DNA from: Schistocephalus solidus
Lineage: Eukaryota; Platyhelminthes; Cestoda; Diphyllobothriidea; Diphyllobothriidae
Reading direction: 5' to 3'
Length of the DNA stretch: 64,000 nucleotides
NCBI GenBank assembly: GCA_017591395.1
Contig: WEDG01000877.1
Location: 1 to 64,000, forward strand
Made by a program: the position numbers and the translations under genes. The notes below the pieces were generated by a model, which did no database searches, had not been told where the DNA came from, and worked only from the letters and a program-made list of their open reading frames with translations. Below, in pieces: positions 1 through 10,743 of the stretch (its first letter is position 1; the number at the start of each line of letters is the position of its first letter).

Positions 1-167
1 TGGCTAATAAGCCAGAAATGGCCATTCCAATCTCCCTTGTCTTTGTCAGTCATGTTGTTCAGCCTTTTTTCTGAGCTGCCTTACGGCTGCTGGCGGGTCC
101 CGAGAGTTAGCCCAAAGGCACAACGGGACGAGTGATTCCTGTAACCGATCGGTGAGCGCTCTAATTA

Positions 168-168
<1 letters not shown>
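1..168 (+). mobile_element. tRNA-derived SINE, 3' part (truncated by window edge)
   Basis: The stretch matches the body and tail of the SINE at 53766-54025 and the minus-strand copy at 17956-18225. It carries the ataagccagaaatggccatt body, the cttgtctttgt block, the ctgctggcgggtcccgag tail and the gatcggtgagc end. The tail runs straight into the (TA)n tract at 169-213. The minus-strand copy has the same arrangement, so the dinucleotide tract is probably the SINE's own 3' tail. The tRNA-like head lies outside the window. Confidence 0.7.

Positions 169-213
<45 letters not shown>
169..213. repeat. (TA)n tract, probable SINE tail
   Basis: About 22 uninterrupted TA dinucleotides directly follow the end of a SINE tail. 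Translations through it give meaningless Tyr-Ile runs. Confidence 0.95.
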
Positions 214-215
<2 letters not shown>

Positions 216-1003
216 TAAGAAATAATGCGGTTACTCGTAGCAAATCCTCTAGGCAAGATCTTTCCTGTTTGGCCCAAAAATTTAAAATAAAATTTTATCC
301 GAATTCGATTACGTGCAGTGAGATAAGCGCGTACTTTTTCAAAACATCGAAAGAGCACTCAGTGCTATTAGAATAATGCGTGATTAACAATACCGACACT
401 GCACGGTCACCATAATGTGAAAAAACTCTCGGAGATGAGTCAGAAAGCTGCATAAAATCGGTTGTTAATGAACTTGCGCTTTTAGGTATAACCTGTGCTT
501 ACAGTATTGTGTGTCATGCAATATATTTACACTGCTAACTGCTTGTTGGAACCTGGGAAAACTGCACTGTTTGATCGCTTTAGCTGATGAAATATTTATA
601 ACAACTTTTGGATCGAGCCTGAAATGGTTGGCGCAGAGGATTTACTGAAAGTTTGCGCATTACCCTCCAAGGAGAAGAAAATAGCCTCATATTTCAGAAC
701 ATGCATATATGACTGAAAGAATGGTGTATGCTGAGGGACATATTGCTGAGCCGCAATCCTCGCACCTGCATCACACAGCAGCAAACAATCGGCGAAAATC
801 TTGTTCAGTATTTGAACTTTTACCTGTGCTCTAAATATGCTGAATCGTGTAATCACTGCTTAAATCTCCACATGCGTAAACGTGCGATTTTTCAAGAGAG
901 CCAGCTACCCTTCCCTCATGAGGAGCCCTTCAGCCAAAAAAGCTGCCTCCACTTCAGAAATTTCCAGCGAACCTGAGAGTTAGTCGGGTTTTTCACATTA
1001 AGT
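214..1003. other. No gene recognised
   Basis: There are only short open frames on both strands, with no recognisable domain and no convincing splice-site pair. I see nothing further here. Confidence 0.5.
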
Positions 1004-1093
1004 GATGATAATGATGATGATGACGATGATGATGAGGATGATGCTGATATGATGACGATGATGATAATGATGATTTTTATGTTGATGATGCTG
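1004..1093. repeat. (GAT)n-rich imperfect microsatellite
   Basis: Interrupted GAT/GAC/GAA trinucleotides run for about 90 bases. A short plus-strand frame rich in Met starts in it, but this is a by-product of the repeat. Confidence 0.9.
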
Positions 1094-1596
1094 ACAACCT
1101 GTATCTCCTGTCAGGTCTCGGTAGAACAATTGTATTTTCTGTTGAAAGATCGGTCAAAAGGTGACCTCAATTTCGTGGCTATGGGACGCCAAAATGAACA
1201 TAAGCCTCCATTTCAGGAATTCGCAAATTTGCTCGCATCTTCAGCTCTTTTCGTCCAATTAAGTAACCCTTAGCCTGAAGCCTTTTTCTGTTACTGCGGT
1301 TCTTGGTGAGGATAGCTTCTGCTTCAGATCTACTTACCACCTCATCAGTTTGTCTGGGATTGTTTGCGAATTTCAAGCCTCTTGGAATGCATCCTGTAGG
1401 CCTCCTGGCGGGTGCAGGTACTGCAGCACATCTTCGGACGTTTCTAACTTGCGCTCACTCAGGCATCATTCTTTTAAATATTCAGAAAGTTAATTATCTG
1501 CTTGGAAATATTCATGTCACCAAGTCGCGTTTCTGGTAGTTCACAGTGACCTGAACTGATAATGTTGTGCAGTTAAAATAACATTACCGACACAAA

Positions 1597-1730
1597 CAAG
1601 GAATGGCCATTTCTGGTTAATTAGCTGTCATCGCCCAACCCCAGGTATTGCGGCATCCGCGGCTTGAACTCTCGACCTGTTGGTTAGAAGGCGAACGCCC
1701 TTAGCAACTGCGCCACAAACTCGCTGTCTT
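1597..1730 (-). mobile_element. tRNA-derived SINE, head and body
   Basis: On the minus strand this reads as a degenerate tRNA-like head (gagtttgtggcgcagttgct, matching box A) and a diverged box B, followed by the same body (ccagaaatggccatt) as the other copies in the window. The CUGAUGA of the hammerhead-like core has decayed to CGAUGA. Confidence 0.65.
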
Positions 1731-1799
1731 ACCAATTTTATGAGGCATATTAACTATGGTAAGTGGGCGCTTACAGCTCGGTTACAGGACTCCTGTTAT

Positions 1800-1916
1800 T
1801 CTGCCTATATCCTCAGCCGCTTTGAGGCTGCTGGCTGGGCTCTAGAGTGATCCCAAGGCAAAATGGGACGAGAGAGCTTTGTAACTGCTCGGTGACTACC
1901 TACTTACCATAGATGT
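1800..1916 (+). mobile_element. SINE tail fragment
   Basis: It resembles the 3' part of the SINE family: gctgctggctgggctctagagtga, then caaaatgggacgag, then gctcggtgac. Its orientation is opposite to the head at 1597-1730, so the two come from different insertions or from an inverted pair. Confidence 0.55.
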
Positions 1917-2740
1917 CCAGTTATTTTTTAATAGCTTTGATTTATAACCTAATCTACAACTGCCATTCTCACACGGATTGGACATGGGCTTTGCAACAAG
2001 CGAATTGTTCCACATATGTGTCACTATTTACGTCCCTTGCAAAGATTAAAATAAAATGCAACTGATTTCGGACCGCCGTTTAGTGGTCTGCTCGTCTTCA
2101 ACGTGCTGAAACCCCAACATTACATCATATTTATTCTTTCTGACATCAGCATAGAAATAATGAAACATTACTTCGGTTAGGCAGGGTGGTCAATCGTATA
2201 GTTAGGGACCCGTGGTTCTTAGAAAGACCTATTTTGACCGTCAATGTCATAAGGCTGTGAACCAGATAAAACATGCAAAATACTTAACCAGAAGCATATC
2301 CAGGCTTAAAATTATGGATGGTGGCCTAGCAGGTTGTCGTAAACATCCTACATTGACTATGATTTTGCCCCAGTGTAATATAAAACAAAAAATCCGATGT
2401 TTCCTTATAATTTATCAGCGACAGCATGGTCGTAACTTAATATCCCCTGACTCTTTAAAATTTATCACCAACGGTCAAGATACCACAATTAAATAATGTT
2501 TGAAGTCGGTCTGAACAGCCAAAAATTATTTACTGTAATAAGGACACGATAATTATTTTGTGCACATTTAATCGGACAGTAACCTAGCCTCAAATGTCAT
2601 CAGTCAGTCTCACAATTTAATACGCAGGGCAATCACTTAAATAGACCATATAAACATTAAAGCCCGTGGTTCTAGTGAGCCACAGAATTTATAATGCTTC
2701 AAAATTTATTTTCTTTGACCCATTTTTGAAAATTTCGATG

Positions 2741-2825
2741 GCATCTATAAGATTCGAACCCATGACAGCAAGTGGAAGGCTTCAGTGCAGCCAACGCTCG
2801 AGCCTCTGAGCTATGAGACCCCACC
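2741..2825 (-). mobile_element. tRNA-like sequence, head of a second SINE family
   Basis: The minus strand shows a box A-like block (tagctcagaggctcgagcg) and a good box B (gggttcgaatc) about 35 bases apart, beginning ggggtctca. The acceptor arm does not close, so it is not a working tRNA gene. A related sequence lies at 8401-8477. I read both as tRNA-derived SINE heads. Confidence 0.5.
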
Positions 2826-3009
2826 AGGAGCCATGAGTTTAATCGCAATTGGCTCAAGTTACCCACCTATTAATTCTGGTACATCAAGCATACGTTACAA
2901 GCAGAATTTCATAAGTAATCAATGTCTAACCCACTAGACAACTACCAGGCACACTCAAGTGATAGGGGTTTCTGGCGGAGTTAAATAATTTCTCTGATCC
3001 AGTTGTGAA

Positions 3010-3180
3010 AACCCGGCCGCCTCGATGGGATAAAAGCTCACGAAAGCAAGAGAAAGGCTTAAGTTCAGGTGGCCAGAAGGTTGGCTGAACTAAAACCATT
3101 CCCTTGCTGGCATGGGTTCGATCCTACCGAAGCCACCGAGCTTTATGTTTCGTAAAGAAAGGTCCTACAGTTTAAAAGCG
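3010..3180 (+). mobile_element. Possible SINE fragment of the second family
   Basis: It contains a box B-like block (catgggttcgatcctacc) in a setting like the 2741-2825 copy but on the opposite strand. The upstream part is too diverged to align by eye. Confidence 0.3.
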
Positions 3181-4519
3181 AAAAGGCGTAAATCTGTTAG
3201 GACGAATTTTAGATGCAACTAATTGCCAGCTAAAGCAGAAAAAAGGAAACCTGGACATTGTGATTGAGTGGGCGAAAATACTTACCTTTTTAACATGTGA
3301 TTTCATATACTGGGTATCGCAACACATGGTTCTAGGTTCCATCTACCTTAATCAATTATATAACTTTTAGCGTAACAGCGATGATATCGCTGTTTCTTCA
3401 TAAAGAGGTGTCGAAGCACACTTTCTGCTGCTGTTTATTTTTCAGAATATATATTATGTGCGGCCTTTGAGCAAAGTGCTCGAAGGTAGTTAAATTAACT
3501 TAATGGGCCTAGAAGGAGTTTTATCAAACAACTTCACAGATGAAACTGAACAGTCAGTAAAACTTGGGGACAGCACCGAGGATCACCTGCTTGCATTCCG
3601 TTTTCTTCGAAATACTTGTGGCGGTAGGCAACTGTGCAGCTTTAGCGGTCTTTGGTTTGAAATGCAATGCAGAACTGGTTCGTATTAACTGCAGGGTCAA
3701 ACCATCAGGGAACGGAAAATAAAAGCATGCGTTACGATGTGCACGCTGTCTATAATTATTAACGATATCTGTGCTTTTCTAGAAACCTTCAACCGGAATC
3801 CTAAAATGTGTGTTCGTTTAGACAAAATAGATTAGATAGGGGCGTAATACTAATTATTCTGGAGCAAAATACATCAGCAATTGCAGGCACACCAGGATTT
3901 TGGCCTTTGAATGAGCCTCATTTTGGCCGCCTGAACAAACTACGCTCTGCAAAATAGACTACCTGAGTAATAGGAATTTTTCCCATTGATTTTCAGTGCC
4001 TTTCTAGATTCAAAGATTTTTTTTAAACAAAAAAATAATTTTCTGCAGCCATTTTGTAGCAATTTATATCTTAAAGTTTATGCGTCACGAAATTTATCAA
4101 CTCCATATGATGCCTTCAGAAAATACACAGCTTGCAGTTGGAAGACTGATTGCAGCCGTATCAGCAGGCAGGGTTCAAAATGATACAACTAAAGTGGCTA
4201 TTTATATCAGCATAAGATTCTTCTTTATCAAATAAGAATATATATCAAAATTAAATATAATGTAATAATAAATTAATAAAATATATTTTCATTTATAATG
4301 GCATTTTAAATCAATGGGAAAAACGTATTCTACTTAAGAAATCATTTCTGGTTAGAAACACATTTGAGGTTTTGATATCTTCTAACGATAAAGGGCAGTT
4401 ACTGTATGGTTACGATCGAATAATTAGTTCCACATAAGCCTTATTTCTAAGAACTACCTATTGGTGCTATTTGCTTAGACTTAAGTTAACCTTTTTCCAT
4501 TTTGGTCGATCCCCATCAC
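3181..4519. other. No gene recognised
   Basis: AT-rich sequence with short open frames only. I see no domain, RNA gene or clear repeat. Confidence 0.45.
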
Positions 4520-4700
4520 ATCTACCTTCAGTTTTACCATTAGGGTTTGCGTTCCGATTAGGAAGAGGAGTTTAATTAGATATAAGAGTAAGCCCTCAAG
4601 TTAAGGATTGGCTTAGAAGTTGAAGTAGGGTTCTGATTAGAGGTTAGTATTAAGATTAATAGTTTAGGGTAAGGGGTAGGCATTAATCTTGGGTTGACGT
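4520..4700 (+). repeat. Degenerate TTAGGG-like tract
   Basis: The stretch is full of imperfect 6-8 base words around ttagggt and gttaggt, all with the G-rich strand on plus. It looks like a decayed interstitial telomere-like minisatellite. Confidence 0.55.
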
Positions 4701-4984
4701 TAGGTTGCTCGGAATATCAAGACAATGCCATCGGTTTTCATGTTTTCTTTCCTTTTAAAGCCAATTTCCACTAGCTTAGCTGAGTCGCTTGCAGTTGTAC
4801 GCTTTATTAATATATTTAAATAAGCAAACGGAGTGAATTTAGCTTGTAGCTTTTGCTTCTTAAAAAAACCATTATATGCCTGTTTTTAACCAGTAGGAAT
4901 GCCTTGTATGACCACCTAAACAGGGCACAGAAAAAGGAATGGCCAACAAAACATGTGGCTTTGCGCTGGATTCTAAGAATTTTG

Positions 4985-5165
4985 TGTAAGGATTAAGGCG
5001 AGCGTTGGCGTAAGTTTAGGGTTGATTTTAATTCTGAGGTTAGGGTCAGAGTTGGGGTGAGGATCATGAGTTGGCTAAGGGTAAAGTTAAGTAGCGCATT
5101 ACCTGTAAGGTTTACGTTTAAGGTAGGGTTATGGTTAAGTGTAAGGTGACAGTTTATATTAAGTG
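4985..5165 (+). repeat. Degenerate TTAGGG-like tract
   Basis: Repeated words of the type tttagggttg, gaggttagggtc and gtagggttatgg run on the plus strand for about 180 bases, in the same orientation as the tract at 4520-4700. Antisense translation gives Asn/Leu/Thr-rich junk, not a gene. Confidence 0.6.
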
Positions 5166-6795
5166 CTTGTGTTAGGACACGAGTGTATTTATGTTTCCTG
5201 AAATTTACCGCAAGCCCACCTTTTTTAAGCGGGTGAAGCGGTTCCTGGTCCATTGTACTGTTTAGGTGGCCATACAAGGCCTCCCAGCCCTTTATACAAA
5301 CCCATGAAACACATATTGAAACCATCCACATATTACGCGGGTTCTTGCTTCCATTTTCCTGAGCGGGGGGCCACATATTCGATAGCTGTCAGATTTATAA
5401 AAAATAAGATGTCGAGTACCAAATGCCAAATAACGAGCGACCCATGAGTTAACTAATGGATTTGATTTTCCTGTTTTATTATGCTGGCTTCTGTCTGTTT
5501 TGATTTTTAGTGCATATTTGAATCAAACATTCCTTATCAAAACTAAATTTATGAAAAACTGGAAGCATTTAGTGATTGTGCAAAGCACGCTTCGTACAAC
5601 GTTAGAAGACTAAATTAGTATGTCTAAATGAGAATTAGAAAAGCCTTAAACATAAGGAGCATTGGATGGTTGATGAAATGAAGTGCATCTTAAAATAATC
5701 TTAACTGAAATCCAAGCTAAAAATACAATCATTATGTTAAAATCCTAAGACTTCCTATCCAAATTTCCCAATTATATGCTGAAACTAAGTTTGTTAACAA
5801 AGTATGAAAAATATTGGTTTCCAAATCAATTTCTTTTCAGGCCAATTTAATTGAAAAGCCTAGTTTACGTTTCTCAAGTGTAACTGCAATGCCCTGGTGA
5901 CTTTAACCTAGTACTCACTTGCCTCGTCTTTGAAGTATTCACGTGCTCACACCACCAACACAATATTACCTGTCGAAGACTGAAAGCCAACGCCCTTTCA
6001 CCTAACGTATGGTTTTCGGAGAACCTGCCCTTTTTTCAGAATCACATTATTCTGTACGAGGTCACGAGACAACATGAGCAGATATTAGAAATGAATTTGA
6101 CCTTTGGGGAAAACCCACAGAAATTGCATCTTTCGAAGCACGGCTTTAGAAGTCTGAGACTTGGAATCAAGTACTTTTTCGACGGTGCTTTGTGGCGATT
6201 CCCGAAAATCATTATGATGTTCATTGCAATTGTGACCAGTGGCCAAATTCTAGCATTTCATCGGTCGTTTTAAGTTTCGGCTATTTCTTCTACCAGATTT
6301 GACGTTTACAATTTTGATTGACTTTAAGACAAACTTTTTTTAGAGAAAAACATCGAGATTTTCCATATTGGAAACTCGAAAATTCTCAAAACCTGAAAGA
6401 TACCTTTGCAAATTTCAGCAGTCCTCATATAATGAAATAATTGCTTTGTTAAATTAAAAAGACTTAATCACAGGCAAGATTATAGAATTGATAAATGAGA
6501 TCAAATATCAGTGTTCAAAAACGTGAGGAAAACAAAAAAAAACATCGGAACCTACTTCAAAGCAACAGTTCAATAAATATTGAAGAAAACTTGCTCATGC
6601 TGGTAAAACACTGCCAACTGCTCGAGGAAATTTAGGAAAGGAAATAGGAAATAGGAAGGCTAAGTGACAATGATCCACATGGGATGACTGAAGCTCGGCT
6701 AAATAGACACCATTTGGTCAAATTGAAGCTGGATGTAGGGTGAAAAAGATGGTGAAGAACCCAAAAACAAAACGTTCGCCCGAGAACAGACTTGT
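5166..6795. other. No gene recognised
   Basis: Short overlapping frames on both strands at about 6040-6270 lack any recognisable motif. No repeat was identified. Confidence 0.45.
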
Positions 6796-7212
6796 ATATG
6801 AGGGCTGGTTGCCAACTGACGGGATAACTCGGACCGCGTGGTCAGCCCAATGTGTGTTTTGAGTGGAGTGGCTGACTGGCGGACTGAGAGTCAGGTTGCA
6901 ATGGCTCCTTCTTAATGTGGCCTTTATGGCACTCCCACTCCGTGGGATCCGAGCCAGGTGTGGTGGCACGCCCAGGGGCGGCTTAGGCCGCGCCAGCCAC
7001 CTGCGCCCTCTCCCATCTCCGGTCTTCTTGACTCTGTCTTGACACCGGACTCAGGTGGGGGAGAAGGAGAGAGTGCGGTAGCTGCAGCGCAAGGCTACTA
7101 TCACTTAAAACTAATTCACGCGCAAGTCACCGTCCCTGCACCACCTGGTGTGGAGCATACGGTGGACCTCGTCGAAATCGACGGTCGAACTGCCCCCACC
7201 ATATGAGGGCTG
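6796..7212 (+). mobile_element. SINE-like retroposon with 12-base target-site duplication
   Basis: A 393-base element (6808-7200) is bounded by the exact 12-base direct repeat atatgagggctg at 6796-6807 and 7201-7212. It begins gttgccaactgacggg and ends ggtcgaactg plus a short C-rich end. The interior is GC-rich compared with the flanks. A close copy lies at 30307-30690 and a diverged copy at 10319-10731. Frames through it, such as the one at 6958-7206, are conserved only because the copies are similar, so I do not call a protein. It was presumably moved by a LINE in trans. Confidence 0.75.
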
Positions 7213-8400
7213 TAACCAGCGGGTATAAACGCCTTTGGCAGTTTGAGAGGCTGCTTCTGAAGTTTGGCATGAAGCATCCAGATTTACTTCATCCGAGGGC
7301 GTTTTTATATTCATGACAGTAAACACGCCTCAAAATTCTGACTAATTAGAACGTATAGCTCTGCCTCAGTCAACTCCATTCCCAGAATCGTCATTAGTAA
7401 TTCACTTGTTCCCCATGTCAGCAACTTGAAAAGCCAGAGAGGAATCAGAACAGAGCAGCCCCGGAGCAGCTTTTCAATATGCAATTAAATCCCGAATCCT
7501 TGAATACGGGAATAAATAACGCTCCAGTGAACACATTTCCTGCAACCAGAATCCTATAGGAGCGCGCACACAGCCAAAGCAATGGATTTTGGAGAAGTTA
7601 TGGTTTTGTTCTATGTGCACAGATGCAAGCACGCGCAGTCAGCTGTGCTTGCACGGTATATTGACGGTGGTGACTAGTCGAAGTTTGATTGGGCCGGTGG
7701 TTGCTGAAACCGCGCGATTTAAAAAAAAGGGAGATGAAGTGTTAGAAATCCTGTTTTGGTTTATTTACTAAAGCGCCCTGCTTAAGCTAGAAGATTGCGC
7801 TGCCTATCATCAAGCGCAAAACGAATACGAGTTAAAATACCTGCCAGGCGACTCAGCTGAAATTCGAATGGCGCCAGTTTAAAGAATTTCACCCTGTAAA
7901 TCGGTCAGGTTTCTTATCATTTCAAAATGCTTCGATTTATGCTGGTCAATTTGTTTTCCGTTGCACATGCACCACGCTAGACTAGGTAAAATCATAACGC
8001 CTAAGGATATCGCCAAATGTGTAGTCTGTTTCGACGATAAAAATGGAATCAAGTTCATAGTGGTAGGCAATTGCTGCACTGGAAACGATGCAGGTTCGTT
8101 AAGCAGCGGAATTATGGGTTTTACATTGGACTTTTCAAAATCTGCGTAGAGATGGATAAACGCTACGAGTCCTCTTTAAGGCACTCCAAGTTCAGGCACC
8201 AGTGGATGCTTACGATGGCAAATGTAGTGGCCCTACGGTGAGCTAAATCTGACTTGTGTGTGCATAAGGTGTTTATACAAACCCTTAAATTTCCCTGACC
8301 CAGGCTGAACCAAACACATTCGTTGATATACCTCACCATGTCACGCGGCAGGGAAGAAGCATAAGCAGAACTTATTCAATTCACCCAGTAGGAAGATGAT
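7213..8400. other. No gene recognised
   Basis: Only short frames are present, with no repeat or RNA gene identified. Confidence 0.45.
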
Positions 8401-8477
8401 CGGCGGTCTTAGAAGGATTCGGTCACAAGACAGGGCTCGAGGCTAGCCCCCTCTACCCCCTGAGCTACGAGACCACA
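8401..8477 (-). mobile_element. tRNA-like sequence, second SINE family
   Basis: The minus strand starts gtggtctcgtagctcagggg, close to the start of the 2741-2825 copy. Box B has decayed (tgaccgaatcc). No closed acceptor stem is present. Confidence 0.45.
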
Positions 8478-9670
8478 CAATTAGGTCAAATGAATTATCA
8501 AAACCTGCAAAAACATTCATTAAATAAGCAGATCTAACTGTCAGCAATCCCTTCCCGCCTCATGGTTCTAACAAAATAAAACTGCAATTGTCCCCAAAAT
8601 ATCTAAACGCCCTAATCTCTCGCCCTATGTCTACCTGCTTAATGGCTTTCAAGCTTTCGCAGTTAAATCTGAAAGTCTTGAGGATGAATAATCGTAAACT
8701 AACGTTCACGGAATGTGACTTCTACATGGAATTCATCACAGAATTTAAATCCGACTGCATTTCCAGGAGGGTTATGACATGTCAGTTATCTCTGTTACAA
8801 GCCTTGTTAAGACCACGTGGGGTTTGGAATTCGATCAGAAGATCTTTATACAGACTAGCTGACTTTATGGCAGTAACTAAAATCTGTTTAACTGGAAACA
8901 CCGAGGATATTGTTCCCATCATCAAAAATGAAAACCCTGGCATTTGGAGGAAATGAGTAAAAATAAAAGGCAGAGGTTTCCCCCTTACAGAAATAGTTTG
9001 TTTGCCTCCAACCTCACCTCAGTCTACCAGTATATGGGTAGGTATATAAGAAAATAGAACGAGGTAAACTAGGCTGGTCAGGTAAGAGGTTTTATATTGC
9101 CTTTTTTACTCGCAAAACAACTTCGCTTAGTGACTTCGAGTAGGCGGTTACTTCTGACAGCTAGTGACAACGCAGTGTAGTCAGTCGTCTTTTAAAACAC
9201 CTTTTAGAGACACCACCCTCCACTTTCAACTGGTTTTCTGGCTGACTTCCTTGGGTTGTCAAAGCAAAGTTTATCTTTATTAAGTTTTGTGCCTGCTCAT
9301 GCATTGTCTGCTAGTATCTACTGTCTCATATGCTCCAGCTTGCAGTAAAGTGCAGCTACAATTGCATTTATGAATGGTGGATTTCACTTTTTTGAAATGT
9401 GCGCTCAGCTTTTTGTCCGATGAGCGTCACAGTTCCTTTACCTATCTCAGCATCAGAACACTGAACTGACAGATGCTTTTATGTAACGTTTTCTTTCAGA
9501 GCTGTTGCTCAAATTTTGCCATATAAAAGCTGCTTATCGCTAGCAAAGGCAATGCAACAGGAAAGATCCCAGGAATCTATTGGCGATAAGAAATGGAAAT
9601 AGAAATCTAAGGTGTGCTTATGCTAAATTCTGGGAAAATTTATCTATTGCCCTCTTCTATTCTGTACCTG
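8478..9670. other. No supported gene; one unassigned open frame
   Basis: The longest frame here (plus, 8588-8956, 122 residues) has no motif, signal or splice support that I can see. The rest is unremarkable. Confidence 0.4.
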
Positions 9671-9679
9671 GCAATAAGT

Positions 9680-9832
9680 CTTACCCCAAACCTAGCCAAA
9701 TCTTAACCCTGAACCAAAAGAATATTTAGCCCCTACGTTTAATCGAACCTTAACTCTAACGAAAACACAACTCAACCCCAAACCATAACCCTATGCGTAG
9801 CATTAACCTTTAAAATAACTTCAAACCTTATC
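9680..9832 (-). repeat. Degenerate CCCTAA-like tract
   Basis: Words such as cttaaccctgaacc, aaaccataaccctatg and aacctta repeat for about 150 bases. This is the reverse-oriented counterpart of the G-rich tracts at 4520-5165. Confidence 0.55.
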
Positions 9833-10306
9833 TCCCTGGACTTCAGCAATAGGCCAGCTGTAGTATGGCGCATTTCTAGCTTCACATCTTGCCTCACCAG
9901 CTGATGGCTAAAAATGGACTCACGGTAGCCAGAAACGATTCGCTTAAACAATCAGAAAGCTATCTGTATCGTCACCGAGTCCACATAAAAAACACCGTGC
10001 AAGGCACTGTCACAGCCAGTCTAATTAAAATTTACAAGATAATGCATACCCGTTGCTTAATGGTTGACGAATTTGCTATTTATTTTATTTTTAATTTTTT
10101 AACGTAACTCCTTGTGTCATACATGTTACAGCTTGATTTACATTCACTTTCATTTATTTTTTGTTCAGGTACCTTAACGAACGTCTAAAAACCATAAGCA
10201 CAAACCTTTTTGTCTGTTGTCTTTTACCCCTTTTGGTGGAAGTTTAATCGTTGGACCTGCCGGCATGACAGGTAAGTTTGGCCTACCATGGTCACAAGTG
10301 TTTGTG

Positions 10307-10743
10307 TGTAATCCAATCGGGATCCTAAACGGGCAACGTGGTAGATGTGCTGGACCAATGCGAGGACCAGATCAAATCACGACAGGTGTTATTAGGGTTG
10401 AATTCCCATAAAAAATGCCGCGTAGGTGCAGGCTCACCGTATACCAGCCACTTTCGTCATTTATGGCACTCCCATTCCATGGGATGTCATTCAGGCACGG
10501 TCAGGGGAGTATCCGGCAACGCAGCCACCCACGACCGACCTCGCCTTCGGTCTTCTTGACTCTGTCCTGACACCGGACACAAAGGGGTGAGGTAAAAGAG
10601 AGTGCGGTAGCTGCAGTGCAAGGCCAACAGCACCCATAGCTAATCCGCGCGCAAGTCACCGCCCCTGTACCATCCAGCACCATCTAGCGAATATGGTGGA
10701 TATCGTCGAAACCGACGGTTGAACTGTATTATGTAATCCAATC
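10307..10743 (+). mobile_element. SINE-like retroposon, diverged copy with 12-base target-site duplication
   Basis: The direct repeat tgtaatccaatc occurs at 10307-10318 and 10732-10743 and brackets an element of about 413 bases. Its 3' half matches the retroposon at 6808-7200 (ggtcttcttgactctgtc, agagtgcggtagctgcag, gcgcaagtcaccg, gacggt-gaactg). The 5' half is different or heavily mutated. The two independent copies with the same duplication length support retroposition. Confidence 0.7.

Noticed and set aside
46..376. Tyr-Ile repeat proteins at the (TA)n tracts, also near 13977-14429
   Set aside because: They are translations of dinucleotide repeats.
2741..2825. Functional tRNA gene on minus
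   Set aside because: Box A- and box B-like blocks are present but the acceptor and anticodon arms do not close, and related decayed copies exist at 8401-8477.
6958..7206. A conserved small protein, because a similar frame occurs at 30457-30696
   Set aside because: The similarity is explained by copies of one retroposon. The frame is not kept in the diverged copy at 10319-10731.
8588..8956. 122-residue open frame as a gene
   Set aside because: There is no recognisable motif, codon pattern or splice support, and length alone is not enough in this composition.
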